64,000 bases of DNA, from NCBI GenBank assembly GCA_037367355.1, contig CM074703.1, forward strand, positions 1,922,001-1,986,000. The letters are read 5' to 3'. Source of the stretch: Neoscytalidium dimidiatum (taxonomy: Eukaryota; Ascomycota; Dothideomycetes; Botryosphaeriales; Botryosphaeriaceae). The number at the start of each line of letters is the position of its first letter. Positions within the stretch are counted from its first letter, which is position 1. The notes below the pieces were generated by a model, which was not told where the DNA came from, did not search any database, and saw only the letters and a program-made list of their open reading frames with translations. Made by a program: the position numbers and the translations under genes. Shown here piece after piece: positions 11,485-22,708 of the stretch.

Positions 11485-12295
11485 TCATCGAAGAGTGCTG
11501 CAGTTCTTGTGCTTGAGGCTGGCGAACATGAGCTTGACCCACGGATGGTAGGCGGAGGATTGGAGGCAGTCGAAGGACTCGGCGAAGGCAAGGTGTCCGA
11601 TGATGTCGAAGGTGGTGAACTGTGCCGTCAGTGCTCTCTTTTTGGGCAGTTGTGTAGGGGTTTGTCCTTTTGTTGGAGCAACTCACGTTGTACCATTCGA
11701 CGATGTCGACGACGTTGTCATTCTTCTCGCACTTCTCCTGGAGCCTGCTGATCAACAGGTCGACGTAGTGGCTCATAATGGGCTCTTGCTCGCGCAGGAC
11801 TTTGTCTGAAAACGCGTTGGACAGGATCCGACGGAGCTGCGAATGCCTTTCACGGTCTGCGGTGATAATGTTCGAGTGTTGTGGATCCGGGTCCCATCTG
11901 TACGCTGGGTCTTTCTCATTTTCAGACTTCCCCACGCGGTGCCCATATATGTCCTTCCAGGCATTCGGTGTTGTATAGGAGAGTTCATCCGAAGCAATAC
12001 GTACAACGGGGCCGTACCGCTCGTGAAGAGCCTTCGTGACAATGTGGAGGTCTCCTTTGTAGAAATGGTGAAACATCCAGAGCTTACTGACCCCTGCATA
12101 CCAAGGTCCAGGATAAGGGGCAAGAGGATGAAAGCATAGATTGTAGACACAATGACCTACTAGGTAAAGTGCAAGCTGAAATTGAGTCAGTGAGTATGAA
12201 GTACAACCAGCTTTGATGGATGGACCTACTAAGCAAGCCCACACTTTCCATGACAGAAGCAAAGAAAGCGGCGAATGAGCCGCTGTCTCGTTCAT
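11485..12295 (-). pseudogene. Truncated cytochrome P450 (N-terminal half only)
   Basis: Exons (minus) 12295-12230, 12175-11687, 11619-11485 give only 229 aa, against about 500 for a fungal P450. Present: a hydrophobic N-terminal anchor, the proline hinge with FHPLAPYPGP, the YGPVVRIASDELSYT region, and the helix C block in which RERHSQLRRILSNAFSDKVL includes HSQLRR. After the DIIGHLAFAESFDCLQ segment, reading stops with TGA at 11487-11485. Missing are the I-helix oxygen-binding motif, the ExxR of helix K and the heme-ligand cysteine, and the AT-rich sequence beyond shows no trace of them. The style recalls the CYP65/isotrichodermin C-15 hydroxylase-like group (inference). The first predicted intron, 12176-12229, is 54 nt and stop-free. 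It cannot encode an active P450. Confidence 0.8.
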
Positions 12296-13477
12296 TTGGA
12301 TGAATAGTCTTCAACAACAGGACGTGCTGTCTCTTAGTCTTGTAGTAGGCCGCAGTTGCTAAATCGCGTCGGAAGACGGCAAAACACCACGACAAGGTTA
12401 TGCACAACGAGTTTCTTGGTTCAAATAGCAGAACTATGGGTCAAATATTGAGAAGGATGATGTGAAAGCGTTTTAGTGTGTCCTTAAAACTAGGTTGCAG
12501 GCTGGATCCATTTATAGCTTGTTTTGCAGTCACGGTTCGGATTGCATGAAGCACAGTTCGGCCGACGAAACGCTTTGGTCTATTTGATTTCCACATGGTC
12601 TCAGGGGAAAACTTGATTTAAAATCTCGCATTTTATTAGGCCTAGGATTGGTGTTGCGTAGCAAAGACATGGTGTGTGTGGGTTCAGAGCAGTGTGACGC
12701 TTGAATGGGGGTGCGAAAAGTGGGACCGTGGGTGTTTCTGAATAGAGGATCGGGTAACTTTGTTCGGCCGAGGCTGATTCGATATCAGGTAGAAATTTTG
12801 TGAGCACGATTGCGTTGCAAATCTCCGTGCGCAGCCATTCTACGATATTCGATTGGCTGTTCTGATCTGTATGGAGACTCTCCCCCCTTGTTGCTGTGGG
12901 GAAGTGAACGATGCCTGACACTATTGCAGATCATCCGTCGGCTAAGTTTCAACGTTCCGTCATCCGAACCCGAGCTACTCTTTGAATCCGCGGCCGAATC
13001 AAGTCATGACGTACTCTCCAAATACTTCACAGCAGCCGTTTAGTAGTCCGCTAATCATCAAAGATGAGAAGGCTTCTGCATGCAAACACTGTTGTCTTAA
13101 GTGAACCCCGCAAAACTAAGGGGACTCATAGTTATCTCACCAAAACCAGACCAGAAAGTACGATGTGGAACCCATAATAATCTTCTATACAGATGTATTC
13201 AAACGCCAGCGACTTGAGGTTCGTCACAACTTCAATGGCAGACCGAAAATCATGCGCTCTCACCGTCTCTCGGATATGAAGCGAGAAAACCCAGCAGCGT
13301 CAATAACAGAATATGAGCTGTACGATATGTAACTTCTCAAGAACATTGGACCACGGTGGTATCTTCCCAAGACAAAAGTCCAAGAGGCCGCCCAATCTTC
13401 CTCTTTCCTTGCACACTTTTGGCATAAAAGCCTTCTTCCCATCCCTTCCTCACTGCCTTCCACATTACCTCCCCTCT
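12296..13477. other. Gene-free stretch between P450 fragment and DUR3
   Basis: About 1.2 kb holding the P450 fragment's upstream region and the DUR3 3' flank. The longest frame (12601-12921, minus, 106 codons) has no recognisable domain, and I do not call it. Confidence 0.45.
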
Positions 13478-16161
13478 TCACTGCTTCTCCCCCTTCTCCC
13501 CGCCCTCCCCACTCGTCGGCGTAACATCCCCGCTCCCCACCTTCGCCGCCTCCTTCCCCTCCACCACAACCCTCTCCTCCTGGCCCGCCGCACCCGCCTT
13601 GACAACGCCGCCCTTCTTGCCCGTCGCGTCCCTCCAAATCGCCATCGCCGTCCTCTTCATGGTGCTCCTGCCCTCCCACAGCGGATACACGCCCACGCAC
13701 GCCGAGCTGCAAAACAGCCACAGGATGCCCACGACGACCCAGCCGGTGAAGAACTCCTTGCTGAACACGTACCCGCTCCCGTACATCGGCATGGGCCACA
13801 GCACGAGGAACGAGATGGTCATGAAGGCCGTCAGGCCGCGCGCGATGCGCGACGCGCGCAGCAGCTTGGCCTGCTCGGCCGCCTCTTCCTCGGCCGACGT
13901 GTTGGTCGCGCCGGGCACGAGCTCGAGGTCGACGTGGGCGGAGGCGGCGAGGTCGTGGTCGTCGGCGCGGCGGATGGCCTTCATGGAGAGCCAGTCGTAG
14001 TTCTGCGGCTTGAAGGCGAGGGTGAGGACGGGGATGAAGACGAGCGGGGAGAGGAGGGCGACGACGTTGCCGGCGAGCATGGGGTTGCTGTTTTTGGATC
14101 GTCAGCGATTGTTTTGGGGGAGAACGGAAGGTGGAACGGGAGGAGACGTACTTGGCGCCCGTCGTCTCGACGGTGAGGGTGCCGTATTGCTTCTTTGCAG
14201 TCACGAGCCAGGCGATTAGCGAGCAGGCGAGACCGAGCGGCGGCGAGAAGGTGGCCGCGGCCCAGTTTTGCTTGCTCCACATGAGCGTCAGGCTGGCGGG
14301 CAGGACCGCCGAAGAGATGATGACGCCCATGAGGAGATAGAGGTAGCCCATAGAGATGCTGGAATCCAAAGACGTTATTTTTTTGTGTTCAAGGGGATAA
14401 TGGATGATGGAAGCTCACCCAGCATAGTACAGACCGGTACTAAAAGAGGCCATGATGATTGCAAAGCCGACGACCATCGCGTGAGACATGTAGATCAGCT
14501 GCTTGCCGGTAGCCTGTGGGTTGAAGTACGTTTGGTACAGATCGTACGTGAAGATAGAGGAGACGGCGATCAACTCTGCAGACATGGCGGAGGTCACGGC
14601 CATGAAAATCAGCAGCAGTGTGGCCGCAGCTCCGCCGCTTCCGAGCATGGCAACTGCCGCTTCAGGGAGCACGAGTCCTGCGGAGACGTCTGCTGGATCC
14701 ATACGGTTGGGAAAGGTCGGGAAGACAGGGTTACTCTCGAGAGCGATAGCTGCGAGGCCCATGGTGGTGGCAGCGAGCCAGGGGATGGCGAACCAGCTGA
14801 GACCTCCCATGATGTAACCTGGAAGAGCATGAACAGGGCTGGCGGCAATGGCCTTGTTGTAGTAACCTGCAGAATTCAAGATTAGATCTGCTGAAGTGAA
14901 CTTCGTAATCAGTGCGCGTACCATTGTCGCAGAAGACAGTGCCGAAATTGCCAACGATGTTGATGACGAAGAAAATGGCCCCCTCTTTGGACCGCATCGT
15001 CAGATAGCTGCCCTCAGCATTGCCCTCAACTGGATGGCGTCTTGAAGCTTCGACAAGCAAATCGTAAACACGTCCAGGACTGCCGAGCACGTCGCTGGTG
15101 GCGTAAGTGGTGAAGGCAAACACGAAGATGATGATAAGGATAACTACTGTATGCGCGTAGTCTGTGAGGAACGTTGCCTAGAATATGATCAGTACATTTA
15201 ACTGCATGTCGGACTTTTCAGCTCGTCGTCTACCTTGATACCTCCAAAGAGGGTGTACAGCACGACACCGACTGGGAGCAGATAACAAGCAGCCGCAGTG
15301 GGAACACCGGTCAAGGCAGTGACGACAGCGGAGCCACCAGTGAGTAGCATGGCCGTAACGAGGATATTTGTCATGAGACCGAAGACCATGAAGACAATGT
15401 GAGTAACAGCACCATAGCGGGCACGGATAACCTCGAGGAAGGTGTGCGCATTTGGCGCTCTCCGCTTGAGCTCAATAGCCAGAGTAGCAAAGAGAATAAT
15501 TTGCACCGTGGCTCCTGAAGCGTACCAGAACGGTCCAGAAACACCACTACCCATGGTTAGAGATCTACTTCATGTACAAGGCCGAAGGAGAGCTTTACTA
15601 GTTGTAGGCAACACCGGATGATTGCAATAGAGTTGCAGCCCAGGTCCAGGAGGATACGACAGCGGAGGCGACGAGACCGGACTTAACAGTCCTCCCAGCG
15701 GTGCTGAACATCTCACTCGTTTGGAGTTCATAGTTGTACCTGTGTGGAATCTTGGTTAGCAGCTATTTACGGAAAGTGGTCGCAATTGGCAGCTCTTTCA
15801 ATGTCGAAATTAGAATGCAGTTATGGACGCTCGCGATTAAAACTGAGCAAGCTGAGGTCCAGCTTCGTGTCGAACGCGTGTAAAGAGGAGGCTGATTATG
15901 GGCCAACTGATATGGGAATCGAGTGTTGTGATTTTTGCTCGTTCAGGCATGTAGACTTGCGCAATTGAGAATACCCGACATACCTCTTAAGGACAAATGT
16001 CGTCAGAATCATACCGAAGCTTAACAGCGGCCAAACGTCAGCAGCCAAGCACAATGGTGTCTCGAGACGTCCAAAACCCACGCAAAGGCAAATCCCAAGC
16101 CAACGACGACGCCATAGCCAACAGCCTGGCTGAGCGGCGGTTCACCGGTTGTCAATGCCAT
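13478..16161 (-). CDS. DUR3: Urea active transporter Dur3 (sodium:solute symporter family)
   Basis: Eight predicted exons (minus): 16161-16082, 16019-15984, 15739-15599, 15546-15234, 15177-14922, 14866-14419, 14358-14152, 14087-13478, giving 696 aa; fungal Dur3 proteins are about 650-735 aa. All junctions keep frame and join conserved blocks: [112 protein letters not shown] and [20 protein letters not shown]. It should be a plasma-membrane protein of about 15 helices that takes up urea (and polyamines in yeast) with a coupling cation. Exon 2 is a 36-nt micro-exon after a GTGGGT donor. The C-terminal tail is charged and low-complexity. An upstream in-frame ATG at 16230 is possible but less likely. 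Confidence 0.93.
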
Positions 16162-18285
16162 GTCGACTCGAGTTTTCGTCCTCAGGTATGAATCGGTGCG
16201 GGACGGCCCAAGGAAACAGCAAGCTGACAAGAGCTGGGCATCGGGGCAGTCTTAAATGGCGCCCGAGTGTCAAAAGCTTTCCCGCTGATATGAAGCAAGC
16301 TTAAAGCCGTAGTACACAGTTAGGCTGACACCCCTGGTTCCCGAAGATCGCAGCAGGGCAGGGCGTGGCGGGCTCGTTTCTACTGCGGGCGACGGCCGCG
16401 GGCGAGCGGGCAAGTCGATTTACCGGGGTCGGGCTTCATTTTTTGTTTCGGGGGCCAGCGATCATTCGAGGCCAAGGCTGGCGCATTTCCTCGGGGGCGG
16501 GAGCTGATTCGGCGTGCCGAAGTGCTAAGGTGCGGAGGGATTTCTTTGTGCAGCACATAATCGTCGTTCGTGTGGCAGAGAGATAAGGCAAGCTGGGGGT
16601 TGCATGGGCGTTTTGATAAGGCCCGGCCTTAGTCAACGTTTGGACGCAGCCACTGGTTCTGGCTAAACGCACGTGGAAGAACACCAAAATCTCGTGGGGA
16701 ATGCGTTTGCGGGGAGGGAAAGCATCGACAGGGCCCAATTACCCCATTCTGCGGCGTTGAGGTGAAAGAGTGGCCGGCTTCCAAAAAGGCCGAAAGGATA
16801 GGCAAGATAAGCTCTCAAAAGAATCTCCCAAGCACCGCACTCGAGCGCCCATGGAGAATTGCTTCACACCGCCCAAGAATTGACTAGACAGAGCCCAGAG
16901 AGCATTCCAACCGACAAACTCTCCAGAAAAGAGGTCCAAGAGGCGGCTAAGATACGCGCATCCGTTGGCGGCCGATGACGGCGTTTCTGATTGTCTCCCC
17001 GCTCTGTGATTGGTCCGCAGTCCGCACCTTATCATCGCCCTCTCAAGCTCATCTTTTCTCTCTCACAACTCCATCGAGTCATCGCTGATCTGATGCTTGA
17101 TCCCACGGCTGCCCCAGCTGAAGCGGTAAGCCGCAGCACGGCCTCGATCGATACCCATCTTGCTTGGCGCCTTCACTGAATTTTTTCGACTCGCGCCCTC
17201 ACTTCTCGTTCGTCCAACTCACAACCACTTCCCGATAATCTCCATCCATGACACTCGATTAGAACTCTCGATGCATGAGGATGTGGACCGTGCGAAGAAT
17301 TTGCCACCTCTCCGTCCTGGTTGGCGTCGGTCCGGGAGTTGTGGGTATGAGGCGTCCACCCGAGAAGCTTGTATCGACCGTCAACCATCGTCACGAGTGG
17401 AAGATAAAGACCTCTTGGTTGAGACTCTCAAGCTGCTATAGGGTCGCCTGAATATGTAATGTCTCTCAAGATGGGTTTGGAATGGCCTCGATCGCAACCT
17501 GAAATACCCGAATTGGAAATCATCACGTGACCCACCCATACTTTGATTCGCGAAGTCCTATCTAATGGTTCTTTGATGGTCTAGATCTAGAGTGCTAGCC
17601 AAAGAGATTTCGTTTCAATTACGCAATTGTGATCCCTGAGTAGGGACAGTTCGGTGATCAGGAGCGGGGAAGTGCCAGTGATTCGCAGTTGGAAGGTGAT
17701 AGTGTCGTCCAAATTAAGACTCCATTATCAGTGAGAGCATAGCGATATCATAGCCGGCCAGCCCACTAACATCTGCTTGACTGCTCTGGACATCTAATCG
17801 GAAGCAAGCAAATTTTTTCCTCGTGCGCTCTCGGGTTTCAGTACATGGCTCAATTATCCCGCGTGAGTGACCAAAAAATCTGCCAGGGGTCAAGGTGCGC
17901 CTTCGGAAAACTCAGCTCTTAGCCAACAGTCACCAATAGCCGCCAATACATTCTAATCACATATGTCTCTGATTTCACGAAAGAGAGAGAATCAGAAAGT
18001 AAACATCTCGTCATGCGCAAATCCCGCAATCATATGTCATTCTTCGTTACCAATGGCTGGGCATTTCTCTTTAGATAAGCTGAGCACTACACACTCTACA
18101 CACACCAGTTATCATCTACTGTAAAATGCCAAACTGTGCGCCGCTAATTCCTGGCTGAGACGGCAATAACCTCCATACAGACCGCAGCCTCAGAAGCCAC
18201 AAACGCGCCTCTAGCATTTCCACTCTTAGCCACATCCCGCCCACAGCCAAATCTGGCAGCCGTCTCTGCTCCCTATCCTCCCCAA
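16162..18285. other. Intergenic: DUR3 promoter and flank
   Basis: About 2.1 kb between the DUR3 ATG and the SDR stop. Apart from the GATA motifs I see only short frames without recognisable domains. Confidence 0.5.
16582..17033. promoter_or_regulatory. GATA-type (AreA/NIT2-like) motifs upstream of DUR3
   Basis: GATAAG occurs on the plus strand at 16582-16587, 16615-16620 and 16806-16811, and as CTTATC at 17028-17033, roughly 420-870 bp upstream of the DUR3 ATG. Nitrogen catabolite GATA activators recognise HGATAR, and urea transporter genes are classic targets in fungi. Binding is inferred; GATAAG is short enough that some copies may be chance. Confidence 0.4.
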
Positions 18286-19713
18286 TTACTTCCCCCACAT
18301 ACCCGCCTCCACCACCCTCCTATCCTCCTCAATCCTCCCCACTGGCTCCTCACCCAACCACTCCCTCATTGTCCGTTTCAACCCCTCCTCGATCTCCCAG
18401 CCCCTGCCGCCCTCCACATAAACCGCCAACCCGTTCAACGGCGCCCCATTCCTCTCCTTGCGCGCGACCATGTCGACGACGTACGCCGCAACCTGCTCGG
18501 GGTCGTTGACGGCGAGGCCGGCGGAGCGGAAGAGGCGCGCGGCCGGGCCGACCATGGCGGTCTCGGTCATGGCGGGGAGGAGGGCGTTGGTGCGGATGCC
18601 GGTCGTGGGGTGCAGTGTGAGGGCGAGGTTGCGGGCCAGGCCGAGGAGGGCGGTTTTGGTTGTCTACGGGGAGGGTTTTAGTGGTGAGTTTATGGTAGAT
18701 CGGTAGGCGGGTAGAGAGGCCTTCGCGTCGTCCTATGTGCTCTTTCACGCCGCAGTGCGCTTCTATCTTCTCCAAGGGGGGAGAGCGAGAAGATGAAATA
18801 AATAAAAAGAAGAGAAAAGAAAATAGACGAAAAGAGAAAGAAAAAGGGATAGAAAAGAAGCCACGGACCTGATAAACCGGCAACCCGGGACTCTCCCTAA
18901 ACGCCGCCGCACTGCTCACAACCACCAACGCCTTATCCTCCCCGTCCCCGTCCCCGTCCCCGTCCCCTTCCCCCAGAAACCCCACCGCCACCCTCGCAAA
19001 CCACAACCCCCCCAACAAATTCACCTCCACCGTGCCCCCGTCCGGCACCTCCTCCACGTCGCCCACCCCCAACTTCCGCCCCTCGGCGCCCACGAACCAC
19101 GCGCCCCTCTCCAGCACGCCCGCGCACCCGACCGCGACGTCGACCCGCCCGTACGCCTCCCTCGCCGCCCTGAACAGCGCGAGGATGGACGCGTAGCTGC
19201 GCACGTCCGTGCGCACGAAGGTCGTGCCGGGCAGGGCCGCGGCGAGGGCCGCGCCCGCGCCGGCGTCGAGGTCGCCGATGGCGATGCGCGTGCAGCCGTG
19301 GCGCGCGTGCAGGGTGCGGACGAGGGCGGCGCCGATGCCGTTGGCGCCGCCTGAAGTTTTTTTAATTTGTGGGATTAGCTGCGCTGTGTCTTTTTTGTAT
19401 GTAGGCATAAATATGTAAACGTGAAGGGGACCGGGACCGTGGGTGCGGGTTTTGTTAGACGCGCGCGTGGGGGTGGAGGGATGCTGGTTTTTTCTTTTTT
19501 CTTTTTTTCTTTTTCCCCGTGCATGAGTGTGTGGGTGCGTTCGTATACGGCGGCTTTCATGTTTACGCGGCGCTGGTATGGTGGGAGATGGAGGAAAAGT
19601 AAAAGAGACATACCGCTCACGACGACGACTTTGTCTTTCAGGTTGGCATAGCTAGACGGATTAAGGATGTACGGCGAGCCGGAGGTTGAAGAAGGGGTGG
19701 AAGACGACGACAT
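18286..19713 (-). CDS. Classical short-chain dehydrogenase/reductase
   Basis: Exons (minus) 19713-19614, 19350-18869, 18663-18286 give 319 aa. Rossmann features: cofactor motif SGGANGIG at 33-40, D60 after the second strand (suggesting NAD(H), inference), catalytic N144 (VEVNLLG), S180 and Y193-x3-K197 (YQTTK). The arrangement resembles 15-hydroxyprostaglandin dehydrogenase-like fungal SDRs; the substrate cannot be read from sequence. The introns are unusually long for this window (263 and 205 nt). A GGGGAC hexamer array inside the coding sequence produces an acidic Gly-Asp repeat (about 161-171) just before the strand that carries the catalytic serine. It lies next to an MFS transporter gene on the same strand, 806 bp away. 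Confidence 0.86.
18939..18968. repeat. CCCCGT hexanucleotide array inside the SDR coding region
   Basis: About five units of a 6-bp repeat, read on the minus strand as alternating Gly and Asp codons. The six-base period keeps the frame when unit number changes. Confidence 0.75.
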
Positions 19714-20519
19714 GGTACGTTGCGGTATACGATGACGATAGTGGGGGGTTCCCTGCTGATCCGCGGGGGCTGCAGCAGCGTCTGCGCTCCTTCCGCTGCC
19801 GAACTGCCAGTCAGAGGCGTTGAATGTTGATTGACTCCGGATCAGTGTAATGTTCGGTGCTTGAGTAACTAAAGTGGATGCGCGTAGAGGCGAGAGGAGA
19901 AGTGGTCAGAGGAGCTGAAGTAGACACAAGACACAGGCGTTAGCGGGTCGTTCCGCGCCTCGCCGCGCGCGGATCGAGAAGGAAAGAGCCGCGGGGCTTC
20001 ATGAAGGGGCTGATTGGATTGCCCGCTTGACTCGCGGAATGCGAGCTGTCGGTATAGCCCCGATTCGTGAAGATGACTTGCAACCTCCCCGGAATGCCTC
20101 CTCCTTTGGCTCGCTATATTCAGATCCGTGAAAGCCTTTTGTCTCATCCATGTTACAAGAATAAGTACTAATCGGAAGAGATGAGCGAACGTCGTTCTTA
20201 ACTTGGCCAATTTCCCCTTCTCATTCAGGCACACTTGGCGCATTTGAAAGCACATTACCGAGCATTAGACACACCTGCATACATGGAAGCAATGGAGTTC
20301 TGGCATTGCTCATCCCTCTAGGGATTTCTTAACTTAAAATGGTATCAGTACATTACATGACTCATGACCCTCGAACATCACATCATCAGCCACTGAATCT
20401 CTTACTAATCAGCAGCCTTTTTTTCTCCTCTTTTCCCCACCACCGTTCACTACCTGTCCATCCTCTCATTTTGGGTATCAATACCTCTTGCTGTCTCTCT
20501 TGTCTAAGTTCGACGTTCC
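19714..20519. other. Intergenic between SDR and MFS genes
   Basis: 806 bp with the SDR promoter and MFS 3' UTR. No recognisable coding or RNA feature. Confidence 0.5.
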
Positions 20520-22555
20520 TTAAAGAGCCTGCCTTCCCCTCGTCTCAATCGGCAAGAAAATCATCGCCACGAACGCCGCCAAGAACAGGGCACCGGACGC
20601 ATACACAGGGCCCGACGGATTTGCCGCACCGGCGTTGATGGCCACAATAGGAGCACATAAACCGGTGACACGGTTGAGGAAAGACGCGATGCCAGTGCCA
20701 GTGCCGCGGTTAGGTGCGGGAAAGACTTCGGGCGTGTATGCGTACAGGACGCCGTACCTGAATCTAATGTCAGATGATTCCAAAGGAACAAGAGAAAGGA
20801 GGAAAGAAAAGGAAGAGTGCTTACATAATGTTCTGGAAGAAAGCCTCGAGCGATGAGAAGATGAGCTGGTAATTTGAATCGCTGTTGAGGGTGAACAGGT
20901 ACAGGAAGATACCCGAAAGCATCGTGCTGATGGCCATGGTACCCTTACGACCGACATACTTGATGTCAACCGTATAGCACGCGATGATACTGCCGGGAAC
21001 ACCGACTACAGACGTAATGACGTAGTTGCGGTAAGCAATGTACGTCGAAGTCGTCGAGCCGTCACCACCTGAGGAGCTAGCGAGGTATTGGGGCAGAAAG
21101 GCGTTGAAAAGCGGGTAGCCCATGCCGATGGTGGCCCACATAAACCAGATGAGGACGGTCGTGGTAGCGAGCTTCCACCCCCTGAACAGCGGGCCGATAC
21201 GCGCCGTGCTGAACTTGGAGAGGTTGCGCTTGATCAGTTCGACCGTGCTAAGCTTCTGGCCCTCAACAACTTCCGGGTCGCCGCCAATCTCGTTGAGGAT
21301 CTCCTCGGTTAACCACGTCTTGGCCTTGTTGTGGTATGCAATGCCATGGACCACAGCAACGGCCTCCGACTGCCTACCGCGAGAGAGCAGGAACTTTGGG
21401 GACTCGAAGAGATGGAAAAGGAAGAAACGCGCAACGAACATGCTGAAGGTGATAGCTCCTTGGGTGATGACGAAGTAACGCCATCCCCAGTTGTTCTCCT
21501 TGGAGCAGCATCCCGGAACATCGGGCTCCAGCCGGCAAGAAGGAGCGTCATCAGCGCAAGAATAATTAGGAATGAAGCCCCATGCAACTGCGGGGTGTCA
21601 GCAAATGCAAACTCGAAAGGTTTTGGCCTAACGCGCTAGGACTTACTCAGAGACGCGATCAACTGTCCAACGGGCCACCACACACTCAGCAGCGTAAGCA
21701 GGTTTCCGCTAGCGAATGGTAGGAATTCAAGGAACAAGGCTCCATCGACAGGTAAATTACCGCCGACTCCAGCACCGAGGCAGGCGAACAGCGAACAGGT
21801 GGCGACCCAGTTGTGACCGCCACCAGCAGCCAGACCGAATGCACCGGCAATAAAGAGAGTGGCATTGAAAGCGAGACGGCGACCAATGACATCAGACGCG
21901 ATCCCCCAGAAGCTAGCGCCCATGCACAAGCCGGTGAAGAGCGAGAGAGTAGTGTAGCGGATGGTATTGCTGTCGATCCCGAACTCGGGACTGAGTTTTG
22001 GAAGTGTAAGAGCGACGCCCTGTTGCCCGTCAGCACACAAGAGAGACAGGAGCGTTCAGTGAATGCCACGCACCTGAAGCCACAGGTTATCGGCGGTCCA
22101 GCCGAAACCGCAGAGAGCAAAAAGCTCCCATTGGTAGCGACCCATGCCGATGTCCTGGATGGCCTTGTTGATGACCTTGGACTTGCCTAAACATGCGCGG
22201 TCAGATCTAGACTTTCTGACATCACGTGGAGAGGAAGAGTAAGAGGAGGGAAATGAAACGGTATCGAACCAACGTCCCGTCGACGGGAACGACGACAGGG
22301 CGTTCAGAACGTACGGTCATATGCGGTGTTCACGCCGCCAGCTGCCAGATCAGCATCAACTTCAGCACGGAGGGACTCGATGGTCATGCCGCCGGACCAC
22401 TCGCTGCTACCAGTCGACTCCTTGCCGGCATCGTCAGGCGATTCGGCCTTGGAGATGACCGAGGCGCGGCGGTGCTGCGCCGAGGCGAGAGGCACCAGCA
22501 CGCCCGGAAACTCGGAGACGTCGTGTTTGTGGAACGGGTTCAGGAAGTACGGCAT
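20520..22555 (-). CDS. MFS transporter, sugar-porter/SV2-like group
   Basis: Five exons (minus): 22555-22315, 22186-22074, 22019-21647, 21587-20825, 20757-20520, giving 575 aa. The long hydrophilic N-terminus (about 80 aa) leads to KSKVINKAIQDIGMGRYQWE and GFGWTADNLWLQ. Signature loops include SLFTGLCMGASFWGIASDVI followed by GRR (helix 2-3 loop) and PEVFPAPNRGTGTGIASFLN near the C-terminal half. About 12 membrane segments are expected. The blocks resemble fungal MFS proteins loosely related to SV2 and inorganic-phosphate/sugar porters; the substrate is unknown. A Cys-rich segment (CADDAPSCR ... GCCSKENN) sits at the start of exon 4, probably in an external loop. It could export or import a metabolite handled by the neighbouring SDR, but nothing in the sequence proves a link. 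Confidence 0.88.
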
Positions 22556-22684
22556 CTTGGCACGATCAGACGCCGGTGGCGCGTAGGAAGGGCGTCGGAT
22601 TGCTGCTTTGGGGAGGAGTTGTGTCGCGTGGGCTGCTGCGGGGTGACCTGTTGTTGCTGTGGGCAGGAGTCACGATCGCTTCGG

Positions 22685-22708
22685 GCGGGCAGGCAGGCAG
22701 GCAGGCAA
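22685..22708. repeat. GGCA tetranucleotide microsatellite
   Basis: Five to six units of a four-base repeat in the region upstream of the MFS gene start. Confidence 0.8.

Noticed and set aside
12601..12921. 106-codon minus-strand frame near the P450 fragment
   Set aside because: No domain and no convincing splice link; it contains nothing of the missing P450 half.
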